DNA of 64,000 nucleotides from Duganella sacchari (GCF_900143065.1 NZ_FRCX01000004.1:62001-126000), one strand, 5' to 3'. Positions 8,065-19,474 are shown, counted from the first letter of the stretch. The notes: generated by a model from the sequence alone, not told the origin. A program made the numbers and translations.

Positions 8065-9549
8065 ATGAAAAATAACTTCTCTGCTGGTCGTAAAACTCTT
8101 TCCGCGCTGGTATTCGGCGCAAGCTTGTGGATGTCCCTGGGCATGTCGCCCGCCACGGCGGCCTCGCCGGTCACCGGCGCTGTGATTGGCCTGCCGGACT
8201 TTGCCGACCTGGTGGACCGCGTCGGTCCGGCGGTGGTGAATATCCGCACCACCGAACGCCCCAAACAAAACAACCGTGCCAATGGCCTGCCTGCTGACGA
8301 CGAGATGCAGGAACTGCTGCGCCGCTTCTTCGGTGGCAATATCCCGTCGCCGAATGGCCGCGGCCCACGCCGCCAGGCGCCATCCGATGAGCCGGTCCAG
8401 CGCGGCGTCGGTTCCGGTTTCATCCTGTCGGCCGACGGCTATGTGATGACCAACGCGCACGTGGTCGATGGCGCCGATGAAGTGTTCGTCACCTTGACCG
8501 ACAAGCGCGAATTCAAGGCCAAGGTGCTGGGCGCTGATGCGCGCACCGACGTCGCCGTGCTGAAAATCGAAGGCGAAAAGCTGCCGTTCCTGCTGATGGG
8601 CGATTCGGACAAGATCCGCGCCGGCGAGTGGGTGATTGCGATTGGCTCGCCATTCAACCTGGAAAACACGGTCACCGCCGGCATTATCTCGGCCAAGGCG
8701 CGCGACACCGGCGAATACCTGCCGCTGATCCAGAGCGATGTGGCAGTCAATCCCGGCAACTCGGGCGGCCCGCTGATTAATATGCGTGGCGAAGTGATTG
8801 GCATTAACTCGCAGATTGCGACGCTGTCGGGCGGCTCGAACGGTATTTCGTTTGCCGTGCCGATCAACGAAGCCATGCGCGTTTCGGAGCAGCTCAAGAA
8901 GAGCGGCAAGGTGACGCGCGGCCGTATTGGCGTGCAGATTGGCGAAGTCAGCAAGGAAGTGGCGGAATCGCTGGGCCTGAAGTCGGCCCAGGGCGCGGAA
9001 GTTTCGCTGGTGGAGCCGGGCGGCCCTGCGGACAAGGCCGGCATCAAGGCGGGTGACATCATCCTGAAATTCAACGGCACCACCGTCAACCGTTCGTCCG
9101 ACCTGCCGCGCCTGGTGGGCGACACCGAGCTCAACTCCAAGGCCACGATCACCATTTGGCGCAAGGGTGCTGAGCAGACGCTGCCGGTGACGGTGGCGGA
9201 GCTGGATGCCGACAAGCCGGCCAAGGGCGGCAAAGGCAAGGGCGGCAAGGCGGAGCCGGAGGTCAGCAAGGCCAACGCGCTGGGCCTGAAGGTCAGCGAT
9301 CTGAGCGACGAGCAGAAAAAAGAGCTCAATCTCAGCGGCGGCGTGGTGATTGAAGCGACGGAAGGCGTCGCTGCGCGTGCCCAGTTGCAAGAGGGTGATG
9401 TGCTGCTGCAGCTGAATAACATCGAGATCAAGGACGCCAAGCAGTTCAACGCGGCGGTGGCCAAGCTGGATCCTAAAAAGCCGTCGGTGCTGCTGGTGCG
9501 TCGCGACGACACGACCCGCTTCATCTCGCTGCGTCCAACCGCAAAATAA
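8065..9549 (+). CDS. mucD: DegP/MucD-type periplasmic serine protease
   Basis: A Do-family protease and chaperone that degrades misfolded envelope proteins. The 494-residue precursor has an N-terminal signal peptide (cleavage likely after SPATAA near residue 33), the trypsin-like triad His132 (TNAHVVDG), Asp162 (ARTDVAVLKIE) and Ser233 (NPGNSGGPL), then two PDZ domains (about 285-375 and 405-490) joined by a Gly/Lys-rich linker (GGKGKGGK). Placement after rpoE-rseA is the classic arrangement. A palindromic repeat begins right after its stop codon. Confidence 0.95.
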   Translation: MKNNFSAGRKTLSALVFGASLWMSLGMSPATAASPVTGAVIGLPDFADLVDRVGPAVVNIRTTERPKQNNRANGLPADDEMQELLRRFFGGNIPSPNGRGPRRQAPSDEPVQRGVGSGFILSADGYVMTNAHVVDGADEVFVTLTDKREFKAKVLGADARTDVAVLKIEGEKLPFLLMGDSDKIRAGEWVIAIGSPFNLENTVTAGIISAKARDTGEYLPLIQSDVAVNPGNSGGPLINMRGEVIGINSQIATLSGGSNGISFAVPINEAMRVSEQLKKSGKVTRGRIGVQIGEVSKEVAESLGLKSAQGAEVSLVEPGGPADKAGIKAGDIILKFNGTTVNRSSDLPRLVGDTELNSKATITIWRKGAEQTLPVTVAELDADKPAKGGKGKGGKAEPEVSKANALGLKVSDLSDEQKKELNLSGGVVIEATEGVAARAQLQEGDVLLQLNNIEIKDAKQFNAAVAKLDPKKPSVLLVRRDDTTRFISLRPTAK

Positions 9550-9550
9550 A

Positions 9551-9622
9551 CGTCTTCCCCGCGTAGGCGGGGATCCATGCTGAATTTGCTCCGTATGGAT
9601 CCCCGCTGGCGCGAGGACGACG
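9551..9622. repeat. REP-like long inverted repeat
   Basis: A 28-base left arm (9551-9578) and right arm (9595-9622) are imperfect reverse complements around a 16-base spacer; the inner 12 bases of each arm (GCGGGGATCCAT / ATGGATCCCCGC) match exactly. It resembles the dispersed CGTC-TTCCCCGCG-type palindromes common in Betaproteobacteria. It fills the space between mucD and the glutaredoxin-like gene and contains a false in-frame ATG at 9577. Confidence 0.65.
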
Positions 9623-9630
9623 CGCCGCCT

Positions 9631-9879
9631 ATGCAATTTACCCTGTATTCCCGCAGTTATTGCCATTTATGCCAGGATATGCTGGACGCGCTGCTGCTGT
9701 TGCAAACCCCGCAGCAGCCGTTCAGCGTGAACGTGATCGATATCGACCAGGCCAACGACCCCGTCCTGCTGGCGCGCTACGACGAACTGGTGCCCGTGCT
9801 GTTTGCCGATCTGGACCAGCCCGAGCTCTGCCACTACTTCCTGGACGAAGCCAAAGTGCGCGAATTGCTGAAAAAATAA
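9631..9879 (+). CDS. glutaredoxin-like protein (DUF836 type)
   Basis: The 82-residue product starts MQFTLYSRSYCHLCQDML, a thioredoxin-fold N-terminus with a CHLC redox motif in the glutaredoxin position, then NVIDIDQANDPVLLARYDELVPVLF, which contains the cis-Pro of VPVL. It is typical of small DUF836/glutaredoxin-like proteins encoded just upstream of lepA in this lineage. The ATG at 9631 was chosen because the in-frame ATG at 9577 lies inside the palindromic repeat. Substrates are unknown. Confidence 0.8.
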   Translation: MQFTLYSRSYCHLCQDMLDALLLLQTPQQPFSVNVIDIDQANDPVLLARYDELVPVLFADLDQPELCHYFLDEAKVRELLKK

Positions 9880-9973
9880 GCATTACTGCATCCTATTTGC
9901 ATTTCGCACTGCATAAGTCGGCCTTTCCCCTCTGAAATCCGGTAAAATGCCGGGGGTATAAAATGTCTTCAAG

Positions 9974-10015
9974 GCGCTCGCCAGGGCACAATGCCCCGCT
10001 CGGAGCGCTTTTTTT
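9974..10015 (+). terminator. Rho-independent terminator before lepA
   Basis: A nested hairpin, GCGCTC...GAGCGC outside and GGGCA...TGCCC inside, is followed by seven T (10009-10015). It would terminate the mucD/glutaredoxin transcript and separates it from lepA. Confidence 0.8.
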
Positions 10016-10072
10016 GTATTGCGCGAGCCTGCGCGCCTCTCTTCGTCGCTATTCGTTTTTGAATTTTTGTTA

Positions 10073-11866
10073 ATGAACAACATACGTAATTTCTCCATCA
10101 TCGCCCACATCGACCACGGCAAATCGACGCTGGCTGACCGCATCATTCAGCTGTGCGGCGGCCTGTCCGACCGCGAGATGGAAGCCCAGGTGCTCGACTC
10201 GATGGATCTGGAGCGCGAGCGCGGCATTACGATCAAAGCGCAAACCGCCGCCCTGCAGTACAAGGCCCGCGATGGCGTGGTCTACAACCTGAACCTGATT
10301 GACACCCCGGGCCACGTCGACTTCTCGTATGAAGTGTCGCGCTCGCTGTCGGCCTGCGAAGGCGCGCTGCTGGTGGTCGACGCCTCGCAAGGCGTGGAAG
10401 CCCAGACCGTGGCCAACTGCTACACCGCGCTGGACCTGGGCGTGGAAGTGGTGCCGGTGCTGAACAAGATCGACTTGCCGAACGCTGATCCGCCGAGCGC
10501 CATTGCCGAAATCGAAGACGTGATCGGGATTGAGGCGGGCGACGCCGTGCATTGCTCGGCCAAGACCGGCCTGGGCGTGGAAGACGTGCTGGAATCGATC
10601 ATCGCCAAAGTACCGCCACCGAAAGGTGATCCGAACGCGCCGCTGCAGGCGCTGATCGTCGACTCGTGGTACGACGCCTACGTGGGTGTGGTGATGCTGG
10701 TGCGCGTGGTCAACGGCACGCTGAAACCAAAAGAAAAAATCAAACTGATGGCCACCGACTCGGTGCAGCTGGTCGAAGACGTTGGCGTCTTCTCGCCGCG
10801 CTCGTTCTCGCTGCCACAGTTGTCGGCGGGCCAGGTGGGCTTCGTGATTGCCGGCATCAAGGAACTGAAAGCGGCGAAAGTGGGCGACACCATCACGCTG
10901 GCGTCCGCGCCGGCGCCGGCGCCGCTGCCTGGCTTCAAGGAAGTGCAGCCGCAGGTGTTTGCGGGCCTGTTCCCGGTCGAGGCCAACCAGTACGACGCGC
11001 TGCGCGACTCGCTGGAAAAACTGAAACTGAACGACGCCGCGCTGATGTATGAGCCGGAAGTGTCACAGGCGCTGGGCTTCGGCTTCCGCTGCGGTTTCCT
11101 GGGCCTGCTGCACATGGAAATCGTGCAGGAGCGCCTGGAACGCGAATTCGACATGGACCTGATCACCACCGCGCCGACCGTGGTGTACGAGGTCGAAATG
11201 CGTGACGGCTCCGTCATCAAGGTGGACAATCCGTCGCGTATGCCGGAAACCACCAAGATCAACGAGATCCGCGAACCGATCGTCACGGTCAACCTGTACA
11301 TGCCGCAAGAGTACGTGGGCTCGGTGATTACGCTGTGTATCGGCAAGCGTGGTGTGCAGATGGACATGGCTTATCACGGCCGCCAGGTCAAGCTGGTCTA
11401 CGAAATGCCGATGGGCGAGATCGTGCTGGACTTCTTCGACAAGCTCAAGTCCACCTCGCGCGGCTATGCCTCGATGGACTACGAGTTCAAGGAATACCGC
11501 CCGGCCGACGTGGTCAAGGTGGACATGCTGATCAACGGCGAGAAAGTCGATGCGCTGGCGATTATCGTCCACCGTTCCAACTCGGCCTACCGTGGCCGCC
11601 AGGTGGCCGCCAAGATGCGCGAACTGATCCCCCGCCAGATGTTCGACGTGGCAATTCAGGCGGCCATCGGCGTCAACGTGATCTCGCGTGAAAACGTCAA
11701 GGCGCTGCGTAAAAACGTGTTGGCCAAGTGCTACGGCGGTGACGTCAGCCGTAAGAAGAAACTGCTGGAAAAACAAAAAGCCGGTAAGAAACGCATGAAA
11801 CAAGTGGGCTCGGTGGAGATTCCACAAGAAGCGTTCCTGGCGATCTTACAAGTGGATGAGAAATGA
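10073..11866 (+). CDS. lepA: elongation factor 4 (LepA)
   Basis: A translational GTPase that acts on stalled or mistranslocated ribosomes and in ribosome assembly. The 597-residue protein has G1 [10 protein letters not shown]3 DTPGHVDF, G4 NKIDLP and G5 SAKTGLG in the N-terminal 170 residues, then EF-G-like domains and the LepA-specific C-terminus with [17 protein letters not shown]. The ATG at 10073 gives the canonical [12 protein letters not shown] start; an upstream in-frame ATG at 10019 only adds terminator-proximal sequence. Its stop overlaps the lepB start (ATGA). Confidence 0.97.
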   Translation: MNNIRNFSIIAHIDHGKSTLADRIIQLCGGLSDREMEAQVLDSMDLERERGITIKAQTAALQYKARDGVVYNLNLIDTPGHVDFSYEVSRSLSACEGALLVVDASQGVEAQTVANCYTALDLGVEVVPVLNKIDLPNADPPSAIAEIEDVIGIEAGDAVHCSAKTGLGVEDVLESIIAKVPPPKGDPNAPLQALIVDSWYDAYVGVVMLVRVVNGTLKPKEKIKLMATDSVQLVEDVGVFSPRSFSLPQLSAGQVGFVIAGIKELKAAKVGDTITLASAPAPAPLPGFKEVQPQVFAGLFPVEANQYDALRDSLEKLKLNDAALMYEPEVSQALGFGFRCGFLGLLHMEIVQERLEREFDMDLITTAPTVVYEVEMRDGSVIKVDNPSRMPETTKINEIREPIVTVNLYMPQEYVGSVITLCIGKRGVQMDMAYHGRQVKLVYEMPMGEIVLDFFDKLKSTSRGYASMDYEFKEYRPADVVKVDMLINGEKVDALAIIVHRSNSAYRGRQVAAKMRELIPRQMFDVAIQAAIGVNVISRENVKALRKNVLAKCYGGDVSRKKKLLEKQKAGKKRMKQVGSVEIPQEAFLAILQVDEK

Positions 11867-12780
11867 ACCTGCAAGTGATCTTAGGTAATTTTGCATTAAT
11901 CCTGTTCGTGCTCATGGTCGTCACGGGCGTGATCTGGTTCCTGGACGTGTTCTACCTGGCCAAGCAGCGCCGTGCCGCGGCCGACCGCGCGCTGGCCGAG
12001 TATGACGCCCGCAACGCCAGGCTGACGGCCGATGGCGTCAAGGTCGATAACACCGGCAACCGCGCCCAGCTGGAAGCCGGCATCCTGCGCCAGCCGACCT
12101 GGATCGAGTACTCGGGCAGCTTCTTCCCGGTGATCGCGCTGGTGTTCTTCCTGCGCTCCTTCCTGTTTGAGCCGTTCAAGATTCCATCGTCGTCGATGGT
12201 GCCAACGCTGCTGGTGGGCGACCTGATCCTGGTGAACAAGTTCACCTACGGCATCCGTCTGCCGGTCATCAACCAGAAGATCGTGCAGATCAATAATCCG
12301 CAGCGCGGTGACGTCATGGTGTTTAAATATCCGATGGATATGAGCCAGGATTACATCAAGCGCGTGGTTGGCGTGCCCGGTGATAAAATTACGTATGAAA
12401 ACAAGCGCTTAACCGTGAATGGCGTGGAAGTGAAATACACCACGCTGGATGACTACCTCAATGACGAGCGTCTTGTTTATAACAAGCAATTCGAGGAAAA
12501 CCTGACGGGTGTCAGCCATCGCATTCTGAACGACGAAAGCAAGCCGACCTACAACCGCGACAGCGTGTTCCCGTTCCCGAACAGCGAAGCGTGCACCTAC
12601 CGTTCGGAAGGCTTTAGCTGTGTAGTGCCGGCAGGCAACTACTTCATGATGGGAGACAACCGCGACAATAGTATGGACAGCCGCTACTGGGGCTTTGTGC
12701 CGGACAAGAATATTGTCGGCAAGGCAATTGTTGTGTGGATGAACCTGGGTAATCTGCGCCGCATTGGCAGCATTCACTAA
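11863..12780 (+). CDS. lepB: signal peptidase I
   Basis: LepB removes signal peptides from Sec- and Tat-exported proteins at the periplasmic face of the inner membrane. The 305-residue protein has an N-terminal membrane segment (about 7-28), a second one near residue 85, nucleophile Ser111 in [14 protein letters not shown], general-base Lys166 in [12 protein letters not shown], and the box [14 protein letters not shown]. It overlaps lepA by four bases, so the two are translationally coupled. Confidence 0.96.
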   Translation: MNLQVILGNFALILFVLMVVTGVIWFLDVFYLAKQRRAAADRALAEYDARNARLTADGVKVDNTGNRAQLEAGILRQPTWIEYSGSFFPVIALVFFLRSFLFEPFKIPSSSMVPTLLVGDLILVNKFTYGIRLPVINQKIVQINNPQRGDVMVFKYPMDMSQDYIKRVVGVPGDKITYENKRLTVNGVEVKYTTLDDYLNDERLVYNKQFEENLTGVSHRILNDESKPTYNRDSVFPFPNSEACTYRSEGFSCVVPAGNYFMMGDNRDNSMDSRYWGFVPDKNIVGKAIVVWMNLGNLRRIGSIH

Positions 12781-12806
12781 TCTGCACTGGGTCGAAAGGG
12801 ACTAAG

Positions 12807-13181
12807 ATGCAAACACGGCAGAAGGGTATTTCGCTGGTAGGCCTGATTGTGATTCTGGCGCTGCTGGGCATGGTGCTGGTGCTGGGACTGAAAATCGTCC
12901 CGACCTACACCGAGTACCGTGCGATCCAGAATGCCATCGTCACGGCCAAAGGGGCGGGCGGTTCTGTCGTGGACATTCAGAAGTCGTTTGATGCCAGTGC
13001 GGTGGCGGGCTATATCAGCTCGATCAACAGCCGCGATCTGATTATTGAAAAAGTCAACGGCGAAACGGAAATCAGCTTCGCCTACGAAAAGAAAATCCCG
13101 CTGGTCGGACCGGCCAGCCTGTTGCTTGAATATGAAGGCACCACCGCCAAGAGTGGCGCCAAACCCGCGAAAACCGAATAA
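12807..13181 (+). CDS. DUF4845 membrane protein
   Basis: The 124-residue protein has a pilin-like N-terminus ([20 protein letters not shown]) giving one membrane anchor, then a soluble domain with [15 protein letters not shown]. Such DUF4845 proteins are conserved between lepB and rnc in Beta- and Gammaproteobacteria; their function is not defined. It begins 26 bases after lepB and ends 8 bases before rnc, so it is part of the same operon. Confidence 0.8.
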   Translation: MQTRQKGISLVGLIVILALLGMVLVLGLKIVPTYTEYRAIQNAIVTAKGAGGSVVDIQKSFDASAVAGYISSINSRDLIIEKVNGETEISFAYEKKIPLVGPASLLLEYEGTTAKSGAKPAKTE

Positions 13182-13189
13182 AGAACACA

Positions 13190-13990
13190 ATGAATCTCCA
13201 GTTATTGCAAACTCGCTTAAGCTATACGTTCCAGGATGCTGGTCTTTTACAGCAGGCCCTGACGCACCGTAGCCATAGCAGCGTGCATAACGAACGACTG
13301 GAGTTCCTCGGTGATTCGATCCTCAACTGCGTGGTGGCCTCGATCCTGTATGACCGTTACCTGGATATCGACGAGGGCGACCTGTCGCGTTTGCGCGCCA
13401 ACCTGGTCAAGCAGCAGTCGCTGTTTGAGATCGCCCAGAAGCTCGAGCTGTCGCAGTTCCTGCGCCTGGGCGAGGGTGAGCTGAAATCGGGCGGCTTCCG
13501 CCGTCCATCGATCCTGGCCGATACGCTGGAAGCGCTGCTGGGGGCGATTTATATCGACGGCGGCTTCAATCAGGCGCGCGATGTGATCCGCTCCTTCTAC
13601 ATTCCGATCCTGGATTCGGTCGACCCGCAGACCCTGGGCAAGGATGCCAAGACGCTGCTGCAGGAATTCCTGCAGTCGAAGAAAATCTCCCTGCCGCAGT
13701 ACAATGTGATCGCCACCCATGGCGCCGCGCACAGCCAGGAGTTCGAGATCGAGTGCCTGGTGCCCAAGCTTGGCATCCAGGTGTTTGGCCGTGGCGGCAG
13801 CCGCCGTGCCGGCGAACAGGCCGCTGCCAAACTGGCGCTGGAAGTCGCCGAACAGGCGCTGCAAAAAGCGCCTGCCGCAGTCCGCAAGTCCAAGCCGCGC
13901 GCAGCACAGCTCAAGCTGGCCGGCATCGCCACCGTGCAGACCAACGATGGCGCCAACCCGCCTTCGTCTGCCAAGGCAGCCAATAAATAA
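13190..13990 (+). CDS. rnc: ribonuclease III
   Basis: RNase III cleaves double-stranded RNA in rRNA maturation and mRNA control. The 266-residue protein has the catalytic signature [14 protein letters not shown] in the N-terminal nuclease domain, [13 protein letters not shown], and a C-terminal double-stranded RNA-binding domain (about 155-225, ending [17 protein letters not shown]). A Lys/Ala-rich tail of about 40 residues extends past the usual end. It is followed 12 bases later by era, the conserved pair. Confidence 0.97.
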   Translation: MNLQLLQTRLSYTFQDAGLLQQALTHRSHSSVHNERLEFLGDSILNCVVASILYDRYLDIDEGDLSRLRANLVKQQSLFEIAQKLELSQFLRLGEGELKSGGFRRPSILADTLEALLGAIYIDGGFNQARDVIRSFYIPILDSVDPQTLGKDAKTLLQEFLQSKKISLPQYNVIATHGAAHSQEFEIECLVPKLGIQVFGRGGSRRAGEQAAAKLALEVAEQALQKAPAAVRKSKPRAAQLKLAGIATVQTNDGANPPSSAKAANK

Positions 13991-14002
13991 AAGAGAAATA
14001 CC

Positions 14003-14908
14003 ATGACCACCGAACAGACCTCCGCCGCCAACTACCGTTGCGGCTATATCGCCATTGTGGGCCGCCCTAACGTCGGCAAGTCCACGCTGATGAATACGCT
14101 GATTGGCGCCAAGGTCAGCATTACCTCGCGCAAGGCGCAGACCACGCGCCACCGCATTACCGGCATCCAGACCTACGACGATGCCCAGTTCATTTACGTC
14201 GATACACCGGGCTTCCAGACCCGCCACGCGAATGCGCTGAACAAGAACCTGAACAAGACCGTCACCAATACGCTGATCTCGTCGGACCTGATCCTGTTCG
14301 TGATCGAGGCAGGCACCTTTGGCCCGGCCGACCAGCAGGTGCTGGATCTGCTGCCAACCGAAGTGCCGGTGATCCTGGTCATCAACAAGGCTGACCGCGT
14401 CAAAGACAAGGCCGCGCTGATGCCGTTTGCGCAGCAGGTCGCCGCCAAGTTCAACTTCGCGGCCATCGTGCCGGTATCGGCCAAGCTGCGCTTCCAGCTG
14501 GATGGCCTGGAAAAAGAACTCAAGCAGTTCCTGCCGGAGAACGAAGCGATCTTCGGACCAGACGACATCACCGACCGCAGTGAAAAATTCATGGCCTCGG
14601 AAATCGTGCGGGAAAAGCTGTTCCGTTTTGTCGGCGACGAACTGCCGTACACCAGCACGGTGCTGATCGAGAAGTTTGAGCAGGAGGGCGACCTGCGCCG
14701 CGTGTTTGCCGCCATCCTGGTCGAGCGCGATACCCACAAGTCCATGATTATCGGGAACAAGGGGGCGCGCCTCAAGGAAGTGTCGACGCAAGCGCGCATG
14801 GACATGGAAAAGCTGTTCGGCGGCCCGGTGTACCTGGAGATCTGGGTCAAGGTGAAATCCGGCTGGGCAGATAACGAAGCCGGTCTGCGCGCCTACGGCT
14901 ACGAGTAA
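14003..14908 (+). CDS. era: GTPase Era
   Basis: Era binds 16S rRNA and checks small-subunit assembly. The 301-residue protein has G1 [10 protein letters not shown]3 DTPGFQT, G4 NKADR and a C-terminal KH domain with [16 protein letters not shown]. It sits in the rnc-era-recO order seen across Proteobacteria, 12 bases after rnc and 19 bases before recO. Confidence 0.97.
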   Translation: MTTEQTSAANYRCGYIAIVGRPNVGKSTLMNTLIGAKVSITSRKAQTTRHRITGIQTYDDAQFIYVDTPGFQTRHANALNKNLNKTVTNTLISSDLILFVIEAGTFGPADQQVLDLLPTEVPVILVINKADRVKDKAALMPFAQQVAAKFNFAAIVPVSAKLRFQLDGLEKELKQFLPENEAIFGPDDITDRSEKFMASEIVREKLFRFVGDELPYTSTVLIEKFEQEGDLRRVFAAILVERDTHKSMIIGNKGARLKEVSTQARMDMEKLFGGPVYLEIWVKVKSGWADNEAGLRAYGYE

Positions 14909-14927
14909 GCGGGTTCACACCACTAGC

Positions 14928-15758
14928 ATGTCCACCACGCCAGACGCCACCCTGGAAGCGCCGCCTGAAGCGGCGCCGGTGGCTGCTGTTGCACCTGCCG
15001 CTGCTGCAGCCAAGCGCCCGCGCGCACCGTCGCGCGAACGCACCGTCGGCACCAAGGTCGCTGGCCAGCCAGCCTTCGTCCTGCACAGTTATCCCTACAA
15101 AGAAACCAGCCTGATTATCGATCTGTTCACGCGCGACTTCGGCCGCGTGGCCTTGATCGCCAAGGGCGCCAAGCGTCCGCACTCGCAGCTGCGCGGCGTG
15201 CTGCAAACCTTCCAGCCTTTATCCTCCAGCTGGGTCGGCAAATCCGAACTGCGCACACTCACCGATGCCGAATGGGTCGGCGGCATGCTGCCGCTCGAGA
15301 AAACCGCGCTGCTGTGCGGCTTCTACCTCAATGAACTGCTGGTCAAGCTGCTGGCGCGCGACGACGCCCATCCGGCCCTGTTCGACCACTACGTCTCGAC
15401 CTTGAACCAGTTGGCGCATAATGAACCTGCGTCCATCGTCTTGAGAAAATTCGAACGGACCTTACTTAAAGAGACAGGCGTTGCTGCCGACTTCACACGC
15501 TGTGTGGAGACGCGCCGTCCGGTGCAGGCCGACGTGGTGTATGTGGTCGATCCCGAACGCGGTCCGCGTCCGGAGCGCGCTGCGGATCCGTGGCCACGCG
15601 TGGCCGGCAAAACCCTGCTGGATATGGAATGTGAAAATTACGAGGACGCCGCCACGCAAGCCCAAAGCAAGCAGCTGATGCGCTTCCTGGTCGCCCACCA
15701 TCTCAATGGCGCGCCCTTGAATACCCGCCAGATCCTGATCGATCTGTCCCAGTTATAG
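14928..15758 (+). CDS. recO: DNA repair protein RecO
   Basis: RecO loads RecA on SSB-coated gaps together with RecR. The 276-residue protein has an extra Ala/Pro-rich N-terminal stretch of about 40 residues, then the OB-fold start ([37 protein letters not shown], split here only by description) and the helical C-terminal part. It continues the rnc-era operon and is followed by pdxJ after 15 bases. Confidence 0.94.
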   Translation: MSTTPDATLEAPPEAAPVAAVAPAAAAAKRPRAPSRERTVGTKVAGQPAFVLHSYPYKETSLIIDLFTRDFGRVALIAKGAKRPHSQLRGVLQTFQPLSSSWVGKSELRTLTDAEWVGGMLPLEKTALLCGFYLNELLVKLLARDDAHPALFDHYVSTLNQLAHNEPASIVLRKFERTLLKETGVAADFTRCVETRRPVQADVVYVVDPERGPRPERAADPWPRVAGKTLLDMECENYEDAATQAQSKQLMRFLVAHHLNGAPLNTRQILIDLSQL

Positions 15759-15773
15759 AACGAGATTACGACA

Positions 15774-16535
15774 ATGAGCTTCCTGCAACCCTCTGGCACC
15801 ATCATCGACCTTGGCGTGAACATCGACCACGTCGCCACCTTGCGCAACGCACGCGGTACGCAGTATCCGGACCCGATCCGCTCCGCACTGCTGGCCGAGC
15901 AGGCCGGCGCCGACTGCATCACGCTGCACCTGCGCGAGGACCGTCGTCACATCAAGGACGCCGACGTTATCGCGCTGGCGCCGCAGCTGCTGACCCGCAT
16001 GAATCTGGAAGCCGCAGTGACGCAGGAAATGATCGACTTCGCCTGCAAGATCAAGCCGGCCGACGTCTGCCTGGTGCCGGAGAAGCGCACCGAAGTGACC
16101 ACCGAAGGCGGCCTGGATGTCGTCGGTCACTACAACGCGGTTGAACGCGCGGTGAAGCAGCTGCAGGCCGAAGGCATCCGCGTCAGCCTGTTCATCGACG
16201 CGGAAGAAGCGCAGATGGACGCTACCGCGTCGCTGGGCGCACCGGTGATCGAACTGCACACCGGCCGTTATGCCGACACCGAAGGCGCCGAACAGGCGGC
16301 GGAACTGGAGCGCATCCACCGCGGCGTGGTGTATGGCGTCAGCAAGGGTCTGAAGGTCAACGCCGGCCATGGCCTGCACTACACCAACGTGCAGGCAATT
16401 GCTGCGATCCCGGAAATCGCAGAACTCAACATTGGTCACGCCATCGTCGCCCACTCGGTCTTCGTCGGCTGGGAAAACGCGGTGCGTGAAATGAAGGCCA
16501 TCATGGTCTCGACCCGCATCGGCGCGCGCAAATGA
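15774..16535 (+). CDS. pdxJ: pyridoxine 5'-phosphate synthase
   Basis: PdxJ condenses 1-deoxyxylulose 5-phosphate with 3-amino-2-oxopropyl phosphate to give pyridoxine phosphate. The 253-residue TIM-barrel protein has [42 protein letters not shown] and VNAGHGLHY, all family blocks. It overlaps acpS by four bases (ATGA). Confidence 0.97.
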   Translation: MSFLQPSGTIIDLGVNIDHVATLRNARGTQYPDPIRSALLAEQAGADCITLHLREDRRHIKDADVIALAPQLLTRMNLEAAVTQEMIDFACKIKPADVCLVPEKRTEVTTEGGLDVVGHYNAVERAVKQLQAEGIRVSLFIDAEEAQMDATASLGAPVIELHTGRYADTEGAEQAAELERIHRGVVYGVSKGLKVNAGHGLHYTNVQAIAAIPEIAELNIGHAIVAHSVFVGWENAVREMKAIMVSTRIGARK

Positions 16536-16927
16536 TTTACGGTATCGGCACCGATATCTGCAAGATTCCGCGCATCGAGGCCGCGCTGGCGCGCCACGGC
16601 GACCGCTTTGCGCAGAAGATCCTCGGTCCGCAGGAGTTTGAAAAATATTTGGCGCGCAAGGCCAAGAACCCGGTACGCGGCATCCGCTTTGTCGCCACAC
16701 GCTTCGCGGCCAAAGAAGCCTTCTCCAAGGCCATCGGCCTGGGCATGCGTATGCCCATGACCTGGCCGTCCGCGCAGATGCTCAATGCGCCCAGCGGCAA
16801 GCCGGTCATCGTATGCAGCGGCATACTAAAAGAGTTCATGGAAAAGAACAAGCTGACCGCACAGGTGACCGTCAGCGACGAGGAGGATTACGCCGTCGCT
16901 TTCGTCATCGTCGAGCAAGCCCATTGA
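16532..16927 (+). CDS. acpS: holo-ACP synthase
   Basis: AcpS transfers phosphopantetheine from CoA to Ser37 of the acyl carrier protein encoded at 4874. The 131-residue protein has the N-terminal [15 protein letters not shown] (metal-binding Asp) and [12 protein letters not shown] (catalytic Glu). Translationally coupled to pdxJ. In many related genomes nagZ follows; here uvrC follows 9 bases later. Confidence 0.95.
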   Translation: MIYGIGTDICKIPRIEAALARHGDRFAQKILGPQEFEKYLARKAKNPVRGIRFVATRFAAKEAFSKAIGLGMRMPMTWPSAQMLNAPSGKPVIVCSGILKEFMEKNKLTAQVTVSDEEDYAVAFVIVEQAH

Positions 16928-16936
16928 GACGAAGTA

Positions 16937-18796
16937 ATGACTGATCTGGAAGCCAAGCCGGACCCGCGTGAGCAGGTCCTCGCCACCGTCGCCAAACTGC
17001 CCAACCTGCCGGGCGTCTACCGCTATTTCGACGCCGAGGATAAAGTCCTCTATGTCGGCAAGGCGCGCGACCTGAAGAAGCGCGTCTCGAGCTATTTCCA
17101 GAAAAACCTGAGCAGCCCGCGCATCGCCATGATGGTCGAACGCATCGCGCGGCTGGAGACCACTGTCACACACAGTGAGGCGGAAGCGCTGATCCTTGAG
17201 AATAACCTCATCAAGGCATTGAGCCCGCGCTACAACATCCTGTTCCGCGATGATAAATCGTATCCGTATCTGAAGATCACGGGCGGCGATGCGCCGCGCA
17301 TGGTGTACTACCGCGGCGCCGTCGACAAGAAGAACCAGTATTTCGGGCCTTTCCCGAGTTCGTGGGCGGTCAAGGAATCCATGCAGATCCTGCAGAAGGT
17401 CTTCCAGATCCGCACCTGCGAGGAGAGCGTCTACGCCAACCGCACGCGCCCCTGCCTGCTGCACCAGATCGGCCGTTGCAGCGCGCCGTGCGTGGACCTG
17501 ATCAGCAAGGACGACTACAAGCTGGACGTGGAAAACGCCGCGCGCTTCCTGCGCGGCCGTCAGTCCGAGGTGCTGGAAGACCTGGAAAAGAAAATGCACG
17601 CCTATGCGGCTGACCTGAAGTTCGAGCAGGCGGCATCGGTGCGCAACCAGATCCAGTCGCTGTCGCGCGTGCTGCACCAGCAAAGCATGGAGACCACGGG
17701 CGACGCCGACGTCGACATCATCGCCGTGCTGGTACAGGGCGGGCGTGCCTGCGTCAACCTGGCCATGGTGCGCGGCGGCCGCCACCTGGGTGACCGCGCC
17801 TACTTCCCGACGCACCTCAGCGATGCCGAGGCGATTGCCGAAAATGCGATTGAGGTGGAAGTGCTGGCCGCCTTTCTGGCCCAGCACTATGCCGACAAGT
17901 TCATCCCCGGCACGCTGATCCTGAACATCGAGTTTGATCATCCGGCACTGATACAGGCCTTGCAGGAACAGTGTGGCCACCGCATCAATCTGATCTTCCA
18001 GCCGCAGGACCAGCGCCGCAAATGGCTGGAGCTGGCGCAGAAGGGCGCCGAGATCTCGCTGGCGCGGCTGCTGTCCGAACAGGGCTCGCAGCAATCGCGC
18101 ACGCGCGCACTGGTTGAAGCCTTGCAGCTGGAGCCGGAAGATATCGACACCTTGCGCGTGGAGTGCTTCGATATTTCGCATACGCAGGGCGAAGCGACGC
18201 AGGCTTCGTGCGTGGTGTTCCATCATCACCAGATGCAGAACGGCGAATACCGCCGCTACAACATCAACGACATCACGCCAGGCGACGATTACGCCGCCAT
18301 GCGTCAGGTGCTGTACCGCCGCTACGAGAAGGTCGCCAATGGCGATGGCGTGATGCCGGACGTGGTGCTCATCGACGGCGGCAAGGGCCAGATCGAAATG
18401 GCGCGCCAGGTGTTTGCCGAGCTGGGGCTCGACATCAGCCTGATTGTCGGTGTCGCCAAAGGGGAAGGGCGCCGTGTCGGACTGGAGACGCTGATGTTCG
18501 TCGACGGCCGGCCGTCGCAGGAACTGGGCAAGGAGTCGGCCGCGCTGATGCTGGTGGCGCAGATCCGCGACGAAGCCCACCGCTTTGCCATCACCGGCAT
18601 GCGCGCCAAGCGTGCCAAGACGCGCCAGACCTCGCGCCTGGAGGAAATCGAAGGTATCGGCGCCAAGCGTCGCCAGCGCCTGCTGGCCCGCTTTGGTGGC
18701 CTGCGCGGCGTTGTGAACGCCAGCGTGGAAGATCTGAAAACAGTTGAAGGTATCTCCAGCGCCCTGGCGGAAGAGATCTACAAACAGCTGCATTGA
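16937..18796 (+). CDS. uvrC: excinuclease ABC subunit C
   Basis: UvrC makes both incisions in nucleotide excision repair. The 619-residue protein has the GIY-YIG nuclease ([27 protein letters not shown]), a Cys-containing [15 protein letters not shown] region, a UvrB-binding motif near residue 210-245, the RNase H-like nuclease ([23 protein letters not shown]) and C-terminal helix-hairpin-helix repeats ([16 protein letters not shown]). Length is normal. Confidence 0.97.
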   Translation: MTDLEAKPDPREQVLATVAKLPNLPGVYRYFDAEDKVLYVGKARDLKKRVSSYFQKNLSSPRIAMMVERIARLETTVTHSEAEALILENNLIKALSPRYNILFRDDKSYPYLKITGGDAPRMVYYRGAVDKKNQYFGPFPSSWAVKESMQILQKVFQIRTCEESVYANRTRPCLLHQIGRCSAPCVDLISKDDYKLDVENAARFLRGRQSEVLEDLEKKMHAYAADLKFEQAASVRNQIQSLSRVLHQQSMETTGDADVDIIAVLVQGGRACVNLAMVRGGRHLGDRAYFPTHLSDAEAIAENAIEVEVLAAFLAQHYADKFIPGTLILNIEFDHPALIQALQEQCGHRINLIFQPQDQRRKWLELAQKGAEISLARLLSEQGSQQSRTRALVEALQLEPEDIDTLRVECFDISHTQGEATQASCVVFHHHQMQNGEYRRYNINDITPGDDYAAMRQVLYRRYEKVANGDGVMPDVVLIDGGKGQIEMARQVFAELGLDISLIVGVAKGEGRRVGLETLMFVDGRPSQELGKESAALMLVAQIRDEAHRFAITGMRAKRAKTRQTSRLEEIEGIGAKRRQRLLARFGGLRGVVNASVEDLKTVEGISSALAEEIYKQLH

Positions 18797-18892
18797 GTGG
18801 GCAGCAAAGCAACGGTGCTGGTTTAATATGCCACGTCAAGGTAGACTAGCGGCGCATTATAAATTTTCACGGCCGCACTTTATTTTGAGCTT

Positions 18893-19474
18893 ATGCCCTT
18901 CAATATTCCGATTCTGTTGACCTGGTTGCGCGTTGCGCTGATTCCGCTGGTGGTGGGCGTCTACTACCTTCCCACCAATGTGCTGCCGGTGGCGGATCAG
19001 AACCTGGCGGCCACGCTGGTGTTCATCATCGCCGCAGTGACCGACTGGTTCGATGGCTTCCTGGCCCGCCGCTGGAATCAGACCTCGGCGTTTGGCGCCT
19101 TCCTCGATCCGGTGGCCGACAAGCTCATGGTGGCCGGCGCCTTGCTGGTGCTGGTGCAGCTGGACCGCGCCAATGCCGTCATGTCCTTCATCATCATTGG
19201 CCGCGAGATCGCCATTTCGGCGCTGCGCGAGTGGATGGCGCAGATTGGCGCGTCCAAGTCGGTGGCCGTGAGTTCGCTGGGCAAAATCAAAACCACCGCA
19301 CAGATGACCGCGATTCCGCTGCTGCTGTTCCACGACGTGCTGTGGGGCGCCATCGACAGCCAGTTCTGGGGCGCGCGCTTGCTGGAGGTGGCGGCGGTGC
19401 TGACTGTGTGGTCGATGTTCTACTACCTGCGTCTGGCATGGCCGCTGATCAAGGAAAAATCCGGCCAGATCTAA
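18893..19474 (+). CDS. pgsA: CDP-diacylglycerol--glycerol-3-phosphate 3-phosphatidyltransferase
   Basis: PgsA makes phosphatidylglycerol phosphate, the committed step of PG and cardiolipin synthesis. The 193-residue membrane protein has the CDP-alcohol phosphotransferase motif in DWFDGFLARRW...FGAFLDPVADK (positions about 46-71) and several membrane segments. uvrC-pgsA-tRNA is a conserved proteobacterial order. Confidence 0.95.
   Translation: MPFNIPILLTWLRVALIPLVVGVYYLPTNVLPVADQNLAATLVFIIAAVTDWFDGFLARRWNQTSAFGAFLDPVADKLMVAGALLVLVQLDRANAVMSFIIIGREIAISALREWMAQIGASKSVAVSSLGKIKTTAQMTAIPLLLFHDVLWGAIDSQFWGARLLEVAAVLTVWSMFYYLRLAWPLIKEKSGQI

Noticed and set aside
9577..9630. Upstream ATG extending the glutaredoxin-like protein
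   Set aside because: The extension lies wholly inside the palindromic repeat and the family starts at 9631.
8044..9666. 540-codon minus-strand frame opposite mucD
   Set aside because: High-GC shadow; mucD carries a full catalytic triad and PDZ domains in the same DNA.
13247..14791. 514-codon minus-strand frame across rnc and era
   Set aside because: Spans two well-supported genes antisense and has no recognisable domain.
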